Shown: positions 9,656-18,001, numbered from the stretch's first letter. The stretch is DNA of 64,000 bases from Winogradskyella haliclonae (GCF_014635865.1 NZ_BMDQ01000002.1:1-64000), one strand, 5' to 3'. Translations and numbers: made by a program. The notes: generated by a model not told the origin, from the letters alone.

Positions 9656-9672
9656 AGAAAACTACTGAATTA

Positions 9673-9680
9673 CAAATTTA
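9673..9680 (-). promoter_or_regulatory. Possible -7 element of dnaX promoter
   Basis: On the minus strand this reads TAAATTTG, an exact match to the Bacteroidota -7 consensus TAnnTTTG. A start of transcription about 5 bp downstream would give a leader of roughly 13 nt before the dnaX ATG at 9655. No TTG is seen at the expected -33 position. Confidence 0.4.
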
Positions 9681-9744
9681 AGAATATGGATGAAATAGTC
9701 ATTTTCAGAGGGCTAAATTTAATAGGAGTTATTAACAATTTGTT

Positions 9745-9752
9745 TAATTTTG
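9745..9752 (+). promoter_or_regulatory. -7 element of rnpB promoter
   Basis: TAATTTTG followed by C is an exact TAnnTTTGC match. It ends about 5 bp before the first paired base of the RNase P RNA (9757), which is where transcription should begin. A clear -33 TTG is not present. Confidence 0.6.
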
Positions 9753-9756
9753 CAGC

Positions 9757-10069
9757 AAGCAGATCGCCTTATCGATCCTAACTTTAGTTAGGGTAGGAAA
9801 GTCCGAACACCATAGTGCAATCATAGTGGTTAACAGCCATCAGTCGTAAGGCTAGGAAAAGTGCAACAGAAAGTATGTACAGGTCATGCTGTAGTGAAAT
9901 CAGGTAAACTCTATGTGGTGCAATGTCATGTATACTAACGTTTGAGTGTGCACGCGCGATTGTTAGAGGGTAGACAGCTAAAGTTTGCTGGTAACAGTAA
10001 ACGTAGATAAATGATAAGGAACTTTTCTTAAAAAGAAAAGTGTACAGAATTCGGCTTATAAATCTGCTT
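9757..10069 (+). ncRNA. rnpB: RNase P RNA (catalytic RNA of ribonuclease P)
   Basis: This RNA is the catalytic subunit that removes 5' leaders from pre-tRNAs. The universal landmarks are present in order: GGTAGGAAAGTCCGAACACC (CR I, near 9792), CAGAAAGTATGTACAGG (near 9868), GAGGGTAGAC (near 9965) and ACAGAATTCGGCTTAT (CR V, near 10045). The ends pair as helix P1: AAGCAGAT at 9757-9764 with ATCTGCTT at 10062-10069. About 313 nt is a normal size for a bacterial A-type RNA. It lies between the divergent dnaX and the convergent rsmD. Confidence 0.95.
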
Positions 10070-10074
10070 AATTA

Positions 10075-10110
10075 AACAAGCCTTTTGCATTTTTGTGGGA
10101 GGCTTTGTTT
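10075..10110 (+). terminator. Terminator of rnpB
   Basis: AACAAGCCT at 10075 pairs with AGGCTTTGTT near 10100 (one bulged T), with a loop of about 16 nt and a short T run after it. It directly follows the 3' end of the RNase P RNA and reaches the stop codon of the convergent rsmD. Confidence 0.6.
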
Positions 10111-10651
10111 ATATATTGATTTCAAAAAAGCTAAACATATTACCGCCATAACTTTTTGAATAGGAAAAATGATCTAGCTCATCTAATTTGGTATGTTTAG
10201 AGTGCTCTACAATTAAAAGACCATCATCTTGTAGTAATTGATTTTCAAAAACGAGTTTTGGTATTTTTGAGAATTCTTCAATCTCAAAACCATACGGCGG
10301 ATCAGCAAATATGATATCGTGCTTTTGTTTTGATTTTTCTAAGAATTTATACACATCACTTTTTATGGTGATAATAGACATATCAAAATTTTCAGCGGTC
10401 TCGTTAATAAATTTAATACAACCATAATTAGCATCTACAGCCGTAATTTGCTCTGTACCTCTGGATGCAAACTCATAACTGATGTTTCCTGTGCCTGAAA
10501 ATAAATCTAGTACAGATATATCATCAAAATAGTATTGGTTATTTAAAATATTAAACAAAGCTTCCTTAGCCATATCTGTAGTTGGTCTAACAGGTAATTG
10601 CTTAGGTGCTGTTATGCGTCTTCCTTTATATTTTCCAGATATAATACGCAT
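10109..10651 (-). CDS. rsmD: 16S rRNA (guanine966-N2)-methyltransferase
   Basis: RsmD methylates G966 of 16S rRNA using S-adenosylmethionine. The 180-residue protein starts with the family signature RIISGKYKGRRI. It has the SAM-binding motif LDLFSGTGNISYE (around 48-60) and the catalytic DPPYGF (117-122). The ATG overlaps the stop codon of the upstream DUF3822 gene by one base, so the two are translationally coupled, an arrangement usual in Bacteroidota. Confidence 0.95.
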   Translation of the reverse strand: MRIISGKYKGRRITAPKQLPVRPTTDMAKEALFNILNNQYYFDDISVLDLFSGTGNISYEFASRGTEQITAVDANYGCIKFINETAENFDMSIITIKSDVYKFLEKSKQKHDIIFADPPYGFEIEEFSKIPKLVFENQLLQDDGLLIVEHSKHTKLDELDHFSYSKSYGGNMFSFFEINI

Positions 10652-11412
10652 TAAAAACTATTTTTAATTAAAAATAGCTTGTGTTCGTCTACCAAACTGA
10701 CATGTCTTATATACTTATATGCTACTTTAAACAAATCATCATCATCATCTAAAGCTCCAGAAAGCTTTACATGCGTTTTTTCAGCATTTAATTGTAATTG
10801 CTCAAAGGTGAATAAAATGTAGTATATAAAATCTTCGGGAGATGAAAATTCAAAATAATTATAAAAATCAAAGGCATGACTACTACATACAACAACTTGC
10901 ATTGTAGCGCCTTCTATATTGATATAGACACATTTTTCCTCACTTTTATTTATACCGTTTATAGCGTTAATAAAAACCGATGAGGCGTGAGTATATGTAA
11001 AAGCTCCAAAAGTATCAAAGATGTAGTTGTTTATATTTACATACGGCACATAAACATTAACAGAATCTAATGATTCAATTTTATCAGAAGCAATAAAATC
11101 TGTTTTTAGGATTTTTGAATTAAACTTTAAATATTCAGCATTATTAGATTCGTCATATAACAATTTTGGGACTAAGGTTGATAGTTCGTTATAATGTATG
11201 ATTTTTATAGTATTAAAATCATCAGAGAAAACAGTATTAGAAGCTAACTCTTCTTTTAAACGATTTAGGGTTTCGAAAGGAGTGAGTTTTTCATCAAATA
11301 CAATTGTATTTGAATATTCAATCTTGTTATTTTCTGAACGATTAAGTATGCAAAAAGAAAGTCCACTCAAATTTACTTGAATGGACAGGTCTTTAATTAT
11401 TTTGTTAGTCAA
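10651..11412 (-). CDS. DUF3822 family protein
   Basis: A 253-residue cytoplasmic protein of the Bacteroidota-specific DUF3822 family. I recall that a Bacteroides member has an actin-like ATPase fold with no known function. Visible features are an N-terminal strand-rich part (LSIQVNLSGLSFCILN), a central YINIEGATMQVVVC segment resembling the second phosphate lobe, and no signal peptide. It overlaps rsmD by 1 bp and follows a membrane protein gene after a single base, so the three genes form an operon. The family call rests on context and general resemblance. Confidence 0.75.
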   Translation of the reverse strand: MTNKIIKDLSIQVNLSGLSFCILNRSENNKIEYSNTIVFDEKLTPFETLNRLKEELASNTVFSDDFNTIKIIHYNELSTLVPKLLYDESNNAEYLKFNSKILKTDFIASDKIESLDSVNVYVPYVNINNYIFDTFGAFTYTHASSVFINAINGINKSEEKCVYINIEGATMQVVVCSSHAFDFYNYFEFSSPEDFIYYILFTFEQLQLNAEKTHVKLSGALDDDDDLFKVAYKYIRHVSLVDEHKLFLIKNSF

Positions 11413-11413
11413 A

Positions 11414-12136
11414 TTATTCCTTTTTAGTAAAGTTTTTTGGCCAATTTCCTGTAGTCTTTACTTCGTTCATAGAACCAACTGTTATTCTTGGTCCATTAAC
11501 ACCATCAACAGAAACTGTTTGCTTTTCATTAGATACTAAATTTTTATCTTGATCGTGTAAAACAACAGCTTTATCTACACTAGCTTCAAATACTGGAATG
11601 TCATCTAATTTGCCAGCTTTTAATTCAAACTTAGCGTCTTTCTCGCCTATTCCAACATTCATCATATTTTTGTAATCAATGTTCTTGAAAAGTGAATCTT
11701 TTACAGAAAAATATCTTAGTGTATCAATAACCACGAATGTTTTTGGCGTCTCTACGCCAAATAAGCGTGTTTTTTCTTGATCTATACCTGTACTATCTCT
11801 TCTTTGAGTGACAGGAACTTGTGCTGTATCTATAAATTTGATAAGGTTATCATACTTATCAGTATATTCTCCATTAACATCTTTATATGCAACTTGAGCT
11901 TTTTGTATATCTATCAAACGATTAACAACAACTTGGTAGCGCTCATCTTTTACCTTCTCAAATCTTAATTCTCCAGCAACTGACTCATAAGTAATATACC
12001 CTAAAAAGAAAACAATAGCCCAAAGCAAAAGGTTTAATACAGGCTTTAATTTTTTAGGTACAAATTTATCTATTAACCATACAATGGCTATGGTTGCGAG
12101 GATAATAGCAACAACTACAATAATTACTGTTAACAT
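11414..12136 (-). CDS. Conserved membrane protein, unknown function
   Basis: A 240-residue protein with two closely spaced N-terminal transmembrane segments (about residues 3-22 and 33-50). They are followed by a soluble domain containing VNRLIDIQKAQVAYKDVNG and an extended C-terminal part. The post-membrane helix with AYKDVNGEYTDKYDNL faintly resembles pilin-like segments, but this is weak. It is first in the operon with DUF3822 and rsmD and has a good promoter (12165-12192). Confidence 0.65.
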   Translation of the reverse strand: MLTVIIVVVAIILATIAIVWLIDKFVPKKLKPVLNLLLWAIVFFLGYITYESVAGELRFEKVKDERYQVVVNRLIDIQKAQVAYKDVNGEYTDKYDNLIKFIDTAQVPVTQRRDSTGIDQEKTRLFGVETPKTFVVIDTLRYFSVKDSLFKNIDYKNMMNVGIGEKDAKFELKAGKLDDIPVFEASVDKAVVLHDQDKNLVSNEKQTVSVDGVNGPRITVGSMNEVKTTGNWPKNFTKKE

Positions 12137-12164
12137 GTTTAGTTTATTTTATTAAGGTCTTTCG

Positions 12165-12192
12165 CAAATCTACAATTTTTTTTTGTTCGCAA
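12165..12192 (-). promoter_or_regulatory. Promoter of the membrane protein-DUF3822-rsmD operon
   Basis: On the minus strand the -7 box is TAGATTTG followed by C (12172-12165) and a TTG lies 17 bp upstream (12192-12190). The implied transcription start near 12160 leaves a leader of about 24 nt before the ATG at 12136. Confidence 0.5.
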
Positions 12193-12296
12193 AAACATAA
12201 TAAATAAAAATATAGAAAAATGTATTTTAGAGTTGTAGTAAAGCACTTTAATGTGGAGATATAATAGTATATTGGCATTTAATTTTTTAAAGTTAA

Positions 12297-13727
12297 ATGA
12301 TTCAAAACGCATCAGATTTTTATAAGCTCATAAAGTCAAAATTTCCTTTTCAACCTACTGAAAAACAAGATATTGTTCTATTACAGCTTTCTGAGTTTAT
12401 TTTTGATTCTAAACCAAATTCACTGTATTTACTAAAAGGTTATGCAGGTACAGGTAAGACAAGTATTATTGGCACTATAGTTTCTAATTTATGGCAATCT
12501 AAAAAGAGTTCAGTTTTATTGGCACCAACAGGTAGGGCAGCAAAAGTTATCTCTAACTACTCTAAAAAAGAAGCTTTCACTATACATAAGAAGATTTATT
12601 TCCCTAAAAAAGAAAAAGGAGGCGGTGTTAAATTTGTAATGCAGCCCAATAAGCACCGTAATACTATTTTTATAGTTGATGAGGCTTCAATGATACCAGA
12701 TATTCCAGCAGATTCTAAATTATTTGAAAACGGTTCTTTACTAGATGACTTAATGCAATATGTGTATTCTGGTCATAAATGTAAGTTATTATTAATTGGA
12801 GATAAAGCGCAATTACCACCTGTAAAGTCTGAATTAAGTCCAGCATTAGATGCATCAAAACTAGATTTAAACTATAACAAGCAGGTTACTACTGTAGAGT
12901 TAGACGAAGTGGTGCGGCAAGAACAAGATTCGGGAATATTGGAAAACGCTACTGAGTTAAGAGCAGTTTTAGAAACTACATTTTATGATAGCTTCAAATT
13001 TAATGTAAAACTATATAGTGATATTGTTCGTCTTATCGATGGTCATGAAATTATGGATGCTATAAACGATTCTTACAGTAACGATGGCTATGAAGAAACA
13101 GCAATTATTGTTAGGAGTAATAAGCGTGCCAATCTTTATAATCAACAAATAAGAAATCGCATTCTTTTTAATGAAAGTGAATTATCTACAGGAGATTATC
13201 TTATGGTGGTTAAGAATAATTATTTCTGGATAAAACCTACTACCGAAGCTGGCTTTATTGCCAATGGTGACATTATCGAAGTCCTAGAAATTTTTAGTAT
13301 TAAAGAATTGTATGGCTTTAGATTTGCTGAAGTTAAAGTAAAGATGGTTGATTATCCTAGGATGAGAGCTTTTGAAACCGTATTACTCTTAGATACTATT
13401 TCTGCAGAAAGTGCATCATTAACATACGAAGAATCAAATAGACTGTATCAAGAAGTTGCAAAAGACTATGCTAACGAAACGTCTAATTACAAACGATTTT
13501 TAGGAGTAAAAAACAACAAGTACTTTAATGCCTTGCAAGTGAAATTCTCATATGCAATTACCTGCCATAAATCTCAAGGTGGACAATGGAATACCATTTT
13601 TGTTGAACAACCTTATTTGCCAAATGGTCCAGATAGAGATTATATAAGATGGTTATATACTGCAGTAACTAGAGCCAAGGAAAAATTATATCTCATTGGT
13701 TTTAAAGATGATTTGTTTGTAGAATAG
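12297..13727 (+). CDS. RecD-like superfamily 1 DNA helicase
   Basis: A 476-residue AAA/UvrD-like ATPase related to the C-terminal helicase part of RecD2/exonuclease V alpha. Walker A is GYAGTGKTS (48-56), motif Ia is LAPTGRAAK, motif II is VDEASM, motif III is LLIGDKAQLPPV, and the C-terminal motifs CHKSQGGQW (about 423) and YTAVTRAKEKLYLIG form the UvrD_C_2 module. No RecB or RecC genes are nearby, so it probably acts alone in DNA repair. The family occurs widely in Flavobacteriaceae as a stand-alone ATP-dependent endonuclease or helicase. Confidence 0.88.
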   Translation: MIQNASDFYKLIKSKFPFQPTEKQDIVLLQLSEFIFDSKPNSLYLLKGYAGTGKTSIIGTIVSNLWQSKKSSVLLAPTGRAAKVISNYSKKEAFTIHKKIYFPKKEKGGGVKFVMQPNKHRNTIFIVDEASMIPDIPADSKLFENGSLLDDLMQYVYSGHKCKLLLIGDKAQLPPVKSELSPALDASKLDLNYNKQVTTVELDEVVRQEQDSGILENATELRAVLETTFYDSFKFNVKLYSDIVRLIDGHEIMDAINDSYSNDGYEETAIIVRSNKRANLYNQQIRNRILFNESELSTGDYLMVVKNNYFWIKPTTEAGFIANGDIIEVLEIFSIKELYGFRFAEVKVKMVDYPRMRAFETVLLLDTISAESASLTYEESNRLYQEVAKDYANETSNYKRFLGVKNNKYFNALQVKFSYAITCHKSQGGQWNTIFVEQPYLPNGPDRDYIRWLYTAVTRAKEKLYLIGFKDDLFVE

Positions 13728-13747
13728 TTTATGTCAAATCAAACTAT

Positions 13748-13755
13748 TATTTTTG
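13748..13755 (+). promoter_or_regulatory. Possible -7 element of kdsB promoter
   Basis: TATTTTTG matches TAnnTTTG exactly. It would start transcription near 13760, about 15 nt before the kdsB ATG at 13776. No -33 TTG lies at the usual spacing. Confidence 0.4.
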
Positions 13756-13775
13756 ATTAACTAACCCAGTTATAA

Positions 13776-14504
13776 ATGAAGATAATAGCCATGATTCCCG
13801 CACGATATGCGGCGTCACGTTTTCCGGCAAAATTAATGCAAGACCTAGCAGGAAAGACAGTTATTTTAAGAACTTATGAAGCTACGGTCGCCACAGGATT
13901 ATTTTCTGAAGTCTTTGTCGTGACAGATAGTGATATCATTTATAACGAAATAGTATCTAATGGCGGTAAAGCTATAATGAGTATTAAAACGCATGAGTCT
14001 GGTAGTGATAGAATTGCCGAAGCTGTTGCAAATGTAGACTGTGATATAGTAGTGAATGTGCAAGGAGATGAACCTTTTACTGAAAGAGAAAGCTTAGTAA
14101 AAGTTTTAAGCGTTTTTAATGATGATGATAAAAATGAAATTGATTTAGCCTCTTTAATGGTAGAAATCAAAGACTTGGAAGAGATAGAGAATCCAAACAC
14201 AGTTAAAGTTATTGTGGATCAAAATAACTTTGCACTTTATTTTTCCAGAAGCCCAATTCCTTTTCCGCGAGATAAAAATGTTGCCTCACGCTACTTTAAG
14301 CACAAAGGCATTTACGCATTTAGAAAACAAGCGCTCTTGGATTTTACAGTTCTACCTATGCAATTTTTAGAAGCTACCGAAAAAATAGAATGTATAAGAT
14401 ATTTAGAGTACGGTAAGAAAATAAAAATGGTAGAGACTTCTGTACAAGGTGTAGAAATTGACACACCTGAAGATTTAGAACGTGCGAAAAAACTTTGGAA
14501 ATAA
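13776..14504 (+). CDS. kdsB: 3-deoxy-manno-octulosonate cytidylyltransferase
   Basis: KdsB activates Kdo (or 8-amino-Kdo) as the CMP sugar for lipid A-core assembly. The 242-residue protein shows the nucleotide-binding signature [14 protein letters not shown] (residues 7-20), NVQGDEPF, and [12 protein letters not shown]. Length is normal. It heads a plus-strand cluster (HAD, acetyltransferase, KdnB-like oxidase, acyltransferase). A KdnB-like gene close by raises the possibility that the natural substrate is Kdo8N rather than Kdo, as reported for Shewanella; sequence alone does not decide. Confidence 0.94.
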   Translation: MKIIAMIPARYAASRFPAKLMQDLAGKTVILRTYEATVATGLFSEVFVVTDSDIIYNEIVSNGGKAIMSIKTHESGSDRIAEAVANVDCDIVVNVQGDEPFTERESLVKVLSVFNDDDKNEIDLASLMVEIKDLEEIENPNTVKVIVDQNNFALYFSRSPIPFPRDKNVASRYFKHKGIYAFRKQALLDFTVLPMQFLEATEKIECIRYLEYGKKIKMVETSVQGVEIDTPEDLERAKKLWK

Positions 14505-15212
14505 GTGAAGGAAAATTTTAAGAATATAAAAGTAATAGGCTTTGATGCCGATGATACACTTTGGGTTAATGAGACTTATTTTAGAGATGCAGAGCAAGAG
14601 TTTGCAAAATTGCTTTCTCAGTTCGAGACACCAAACAAAATAGACCAAGAACTCTTTAAAATGGAAATGAAAAATCTTCCACTTTATGGCTACGGTGTTA
14701 AAGGATTTGTGCTCTCTATGGTTGAGATGGCTTTAGAGCTTTCTAATCACACAGTCTCTAGCAAAACCATAGAGAAGATTCTGGATATTGGAAAAGCTAT
14801 GATAAATAAACCAGTTGAGCTACTAGATGATGTTGAGCATGTTTTAAAGCAAATGTCAGGTAAATACAAACTTATACTAGCCACCAAAGGCGACTTGTTA
14901 GACCAAGAACGTAAGCTTGAAAAATCTGGTCTTATCGATTATTTTCATCATATTGAGGTCTTAAGTGAAAAGGAAAGCAATAATTATTCAAAATTATTGA
15001 AACACCTAGAAATTGAACCTTCTGAGTTTTTAATGATTGGAAACTCTTTAAAATCTGACATTTTACCACTTGTAGACATAGGTGCATATGCTGCTCATAT
15101 ACCTTTCCATACAACTTGGCAACATGAAACTGTTTCTGAACAATCTGCAACAAGTGCAGATTATTTAACGCTTAACTCCATTAGTGATATTCTGAAGTAT
15201 TTAGATGAATAA
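14505..15212 (+). CDS. HAD-superfamily hydrolase (YjjG-like)
   Basis: A 235-residue HAD phosphatase with motif I GFDADDTLWVNE (nucleophile DxDDT), a helical cap (C1 type), motif II KLILATKGD, and motif IV MIGNSLKSD. The GTG start follows the kdsB stop codon directly with no gap, so translation is presumably coupled. It is larger than KdsC-type Kdo8P phosphatases and has a cap, so I do not call it KdsC. The substrate is unknown; nucleotide or sugar phosphate hydrolysis is the family norm. Confidence 0.85.
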   Translation: MKENFKNIKVIGFDADDTLWVNETYFRDAEQEFAKLLSQFETPNKIDQELFKMEMKNLPLYGYGVKGFVLSMVEMALELSNHTVSSKTIEKILDIGKAMINKPVELLDDVEHVLKQMSGKYKLILATKGDLLDQERKLEKSGLIDYFHHIEVLSEKESNNYSKLLKHLEIEPSEFLMIGNSLKSDILPLVDIGAYAAHIPFHTTWQHETVSEQSATSADYLTLNSISDILKYLDE

Positions 15213-15831
15213 ATCAAGAGTAGACATTGCGAACTGGAATAGAAAAGAGCATTTTGAATTTTTCAATACATTTCATGATCCTTATTTTGGTGTTACTTTT
15301 AAAGTAGATGTTACTAAAATGTATGCGAAATCTAAATCCAATGCGGTTTCATTTTTTGCACTCTATTTACATGCTTGTACTAAAGCTATAAACAGTGTTG
15401 AAAATTTGCGATATAGGATAGATTCCGAAAGCAATGTTGTATGCTTCGATAAAATTCATGCTTCAGCTACAATTTTAAGACCAGATAATACATTTGGTTT
15501 TTCATTTATTGATTTTGAACAAGATTTCGAGCGATTTAATAAAAATTATGAAGCTGAAAAATCGCGTATTTTTAACTCAAGTCATCTTTTTCCTCCAAAA
15601 AATTCATTAGATTGCTTTCACTGTTCAGCATTACCTTGGGTTAATTTTACAGGACACAAAGAGCCATGTAATGGTGTAAAGGATTCAGTTCCAAAAATAG
15701 CTTTCAGTAAAACGGAAGTAATAAAAGACAAGCAAATGATAAATATTGCCATATCTGTTAATCACGCCTTAGTCGATGGTTATCATATTGGGTTATTTTT
15801 AGAAAAATTTCAATATTTTTTAAATCAATAG
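15205..15831 (+). CDS. Chloramphenicol acetyltransferase-like (CatA-type) acyltransferase
   Basis: A 208-residue acetyl-CoA-dependent acyltransferase of the trimeric CAT fold. It has the length and order of CatA proteins: N-terminal WNRKEHFEFF, HDPYFGVTF, FSFIDFEQDFERF, and the C-terminal catalytic block SVNHALVDGYH with H187 and D191. Classical enzymes have HHAVxDGFH, so the first, non-catalytic histidine is Asn here. It overlaps the HAD gene by 8 bp. Chromosomal members in Flavobacteriaceae are often annotated as CAT; drug acetylation is possible but the operon context suggests another acceptor. Confidence 0.88.
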   Translation: MNKSRVDIANWNRKEHFEFFNTFHDPYFGVTFKVDVTKMYAKSKSNAVSFFALYLHACTKAINSVENLRYRIDSESNVVCFDKIHASATILRPDNTFGFSFIDFEQDFERFNKNYEAEKSRIFNSSHLFPPKNSLDCFHCSALPWVNFTGHKEPCNGVKDSVPKIAFSKTEVIKDKQMINIAISVNHALVDGYHIGLFLEKFQYFLNQ

Positions 15832-15851
15832 GTAGAACGCAAGAGTATTTA

Positions 15852-15859
15852 TATTTTTG
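15852..15859 (+). promoter_or_regulatory. Possible internal -7 element before the KdnB-like gene
   Basis: TATTTTTG matches TAnnTTTG and sits 18 bp before the ATG at 15878 in the 46-bp gap after the acetyltransferase gene. It could give the oxidase and acyltransferase genes their own transcript. No TTG partner is seen. Confidence 0.35.
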
Positions 15860-15877
15860 TTTTAGAAAAAAAAATAA

Positions 15878-16960
15878 ATGAGTTTTAAAAACTTTCCAAT
15901 GGTTTCTCGTGTCATTTATGGCAGAGGTAGTTTCAATCAATTAGATGAAATTATCTCTCCTAAGCGTCAAGGTAGAGATGCGCCATTTATTTATTTTATA
16001 GATGATGTGTTTAAAGGTAATCATTGGTTAACATCAAGAGTTTCGTTATCATACAAGGACAAAATCATTTATGTTCCTACTGAAGAAGAGCCGAAAACTT
16101 CCCAAATAGATCAAATTGTTGAAGATATAATTCTTGAATTTAGCGAGCACCCATCTGGTATTATTGGTATTGGCGGTGGCATTGTATTAGATATAGCAAA
16201 AGCAGTATCTATTATGCTAACAAATGAAGGAGAATCTAAAGACTATCAAGGTTGGGATTTAGTAAAAAATCCTGCAATATATCACGTAGGAATACCTACA
16301 ATATCTGGTACTGGAGCCGAAGTTTCAAGAACAACGATACTTACTGGTCCAGAGCGTAAACTGGGCATCAATAGTGATTATACGCCTTTTGATCAAGTTA
16401 TTTTAGATCCTGAGTTGACTAAAGATGTACCTAAAGACCAATGGTTTTTTACTGGTATGGATTGTTTTGTTCATTCTATTGAATCTCTTAACGGCACTTT
16501 TTTAAATGCCTTTAGTCAAAGTTATGGAGAGAAGGCTTTTGAAATTTGTAAGGAGGTCTTTTTAGAGGATTATCTGTCTGAAGAAGAAGCTCAAGATAAA
16601 CTAATGATGGCTTCTTGGCATGGCGGTATGAGTATCGCTTATTCTCAAGTTGGTGTTGCTCATGCAATGAGTTATGGCTTGGGCTACTTATTAGGTATCA
16701 AACATGGAGTTGGTAACTGTATAGTGTTTGACCATTTAGAAGCATTTTATCCTGAAGGTGTAAAGCTCTTTAAACAAATGAAAGAAAAACATAATATCGT
16801 ATTACCTTCAGATGTTTGTAAAGATTTAGACCAACATCAACTGGATATTATGATAGATGTTGCCCTTGGTTTAGAGCCATTATGGGAGAATGCCATAGGT
16901 AAGAATTGGAAGTCTAAAATTACTCGACAAACATTGCAAGACTTATACTTAAAAATGTAA
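15878..16960 (+). CDS. Iron-containing alcohol dehydrogenase, KdnB-like Kdo 8-oxidase
   Basis: A 360-residue group III alcohol dehydrogenase. The NAD-binding motif GIGGGIVLDIAKA starts at 97, and the metal ligands D195 and H199 (GMDCFVHSIE), H262 (VAHAMSYG) and H276 (GIKHGVGN) are all present. The N-terminus MSFKNFPMVSRVIYGRGSF resembles KdnB, which oxidises Kdo at C8 before KdnA transaminates it to 8-amino-Kdo. kdsB is 1.4 kb upstream and an acyltransferase follows after 1 bp. No KdnA-type aminotransferase is adjacent. The KdnB assignment is from memory of the family and should be treated as probable. Confidence 0.8.
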   Translation: MSFKNFPMVSRVIYGRGSFNQLDEIISPKRQGRDAPFIYFIDDVFKGNHWLTSRVSLSYKDKIIYVPTEEEPKTSQIDQIVEDIILEFSEHPSGIIGIGGGIVLDIAKAVSIMLTNEGESKDYQGWDLVKNPAIYHVGIPTISGTGAEVSRTTILTGPERKLGINSDYTPFDQVILDPELTKDVPKDQWFFTGMDCFVHSIESLNGTFLNAFSQSYGEKAFEICKEVFLEDYLSEEEAQDKLMMASWHGGMSIAYSQVGVAHAMSYGLGYLLGIKHGVGNCIVFDHLEAFYPEGVKLFKQMKEKHNIVLPSDVCKDLDQHQLDIMIDVALGLEPLWENAIGKNWKSKITRQTLQDLYLKM

Positions 16961-16961
16961 G

Positions 16962-17510
16962 ATGAAAGCCTTAGCAAGATTCATCTACTTTAAACTCCTT
17001 GGGTGGAAAGTCGTTGGTAATACTAACTTCTCAAAAGACACCGTGAAAAAAGCCGTGATTATTGCTGTGCCGCATACCAGTTGGCATGATTTTTTTATAG
17101 GTTTATATCTTAGAAAAGTTACAGGAGTTAAAACTAATTTTGTTGGAAAGAAAGAGCTTTTTATTTTTCCGTTTGGTTATTATTTTAGGGCTGTAGGCGG
17201 AAAACCTTTAGATCGTACTTCTGGTCAGAATAAAGTTGAAGCTATTGCGAAATTATTTGAAGGCGAAGATGAGTTTAGATTGGCCTTAGCTCCGGAAGGA
17301 ACACGAAAAAAAGTTAAAGAATGGAAAACAGGATTCTATTATATAGCAAAAGCTGCGCATGTACCTATAATTATGTTTACTCTAGATTTCAAGAATAAGC
17401 AAAATAAAGTTTCTGAACCTTTTTATACCACTGACGATAAAGAGGCAGATTTTACATTCATGCGTTCATTTTTTGAGGGAGTAGTAGGTAAGGTGCCAGA
17501 GTACTCTTAA
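16962..17510 (+). CDS. 1-acyl-glycerol-3-phosphate acyltransferase-like protein
   Basis: A 182-residue lysophospholipid acyltransferase (PlsC fold) of the short cytoplasmic-membrane type. The catalytic HX4D motif is PHTSWHDFF, and the substrate-binding block is LALAPEGTRKKVKEWKTGF. There is no obvious long transmembrane helix, so membrane association is probably peripheral. The gene follows the KdnB-like gene after 1 bp and overlaps the convergent gene at its stop codon by 4 bases. The acceptor could be a phospholipid or a lipid A-like molecule. Confidence 0.87.
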   Translation: MKALARFIYFKLLGWKVVGNTNFSKDTVKKAVIIAVPHTSWHDFFIGLYLRKVTGVKTNFVGKKELFIFPFGYYFRAVGGKPLDRTSGQNKVEAIAKLFEGEDEFRLALAPEGTRKKVKEWKTGFYYIAKAAHVPIIMFTLDFKNKQNKVSEPFYTTDDKEADFTFMRSFFEGVVGKVPEYS

Positions 17511-18001
17511 ATCTTCTTAGTTTTTAATTTCTTTTCCTTTGGTTTCTCATCTCTTTTGCTCCCTGGAAATATTAGTGATGTACTCGCATAAGTTGTCCCA
17601 AAATTTGTATTGGCATAATATACTTGACTAATAGCATCTTCTACTTGTTTTTCTGAAAGTTCTCTTAACGGATGTATAAATGCTGACCAAATTATACCTT
17701 CCGAGATGGCATATTTGACATCTAAGGCAGAATGAAAATTTGCAATAAGAGCATTTTCTAACATATTTTTCTCTAAGCTTATTGTTTCAGCAATAGGAGA
17801 GATAATGCGCATTCTATTATTAGTAGAATCTGTGAGTACTATAAAAACTGTTTCTTTGATATTAAATTGCCATCTTCCGCTTTCACCTTCAACCTTATCA
17901 CTTACTTCATTTATGATTTTACCTAGTTTATCATTAGTCATTTCTTGAGCAGAAACATTTAATGCTAAAAGGCTTATAATTAATACTACAAATCTTTTCA
18001 T
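17507..18001 (-). CDS. Secreted protein, unknown function
   Basis: A 164-residue protein with a Sec signal peptide (MKRFVVLIISLLALNVSA|Q). The mature part is compact, with an ETVFIVLTDSTNNRMRIISPI strand region followed by a helical segment (REIS-like ELSEKQVEDAISQVYY) and a basic Lys-rich tail. The strand-helix layout resembles small chaperone-like folds, but I recognise no family. It is convergent with the acyltransferase gene and is probably transcribed alone. Confidence 0.65.
   Translation of the reverse strand: MKRFVVLIISLLALNVSAQEMTNDKLGKIINEVSDKVEGESGRWQFNIKETVFIVLTDSTNNRMRIISPIAETISLEKNMLENALIANFHSALDVKYAISEGIIWSAFIHPLRELSEKQVEDAISQVYYANTNFGTTYASTSLIFPGSKRDEKPKEKKLKTKKI

Noticed and set aside
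9590..9781. 63-codon plus-strand frame between dnaX and rnpB
   Set aside because: It overlaps dnaX and the first bases of the RNase P RNA; the RNA explains the region.
14505..15212. HAD phosphatase as KdsC (Kdo 8-phosphate phosphatase)
   Set aside because: It is longer than KdsC and has a helical cap domain typical of YjjG-like enzymes, so the position beside kdsB is not enough.
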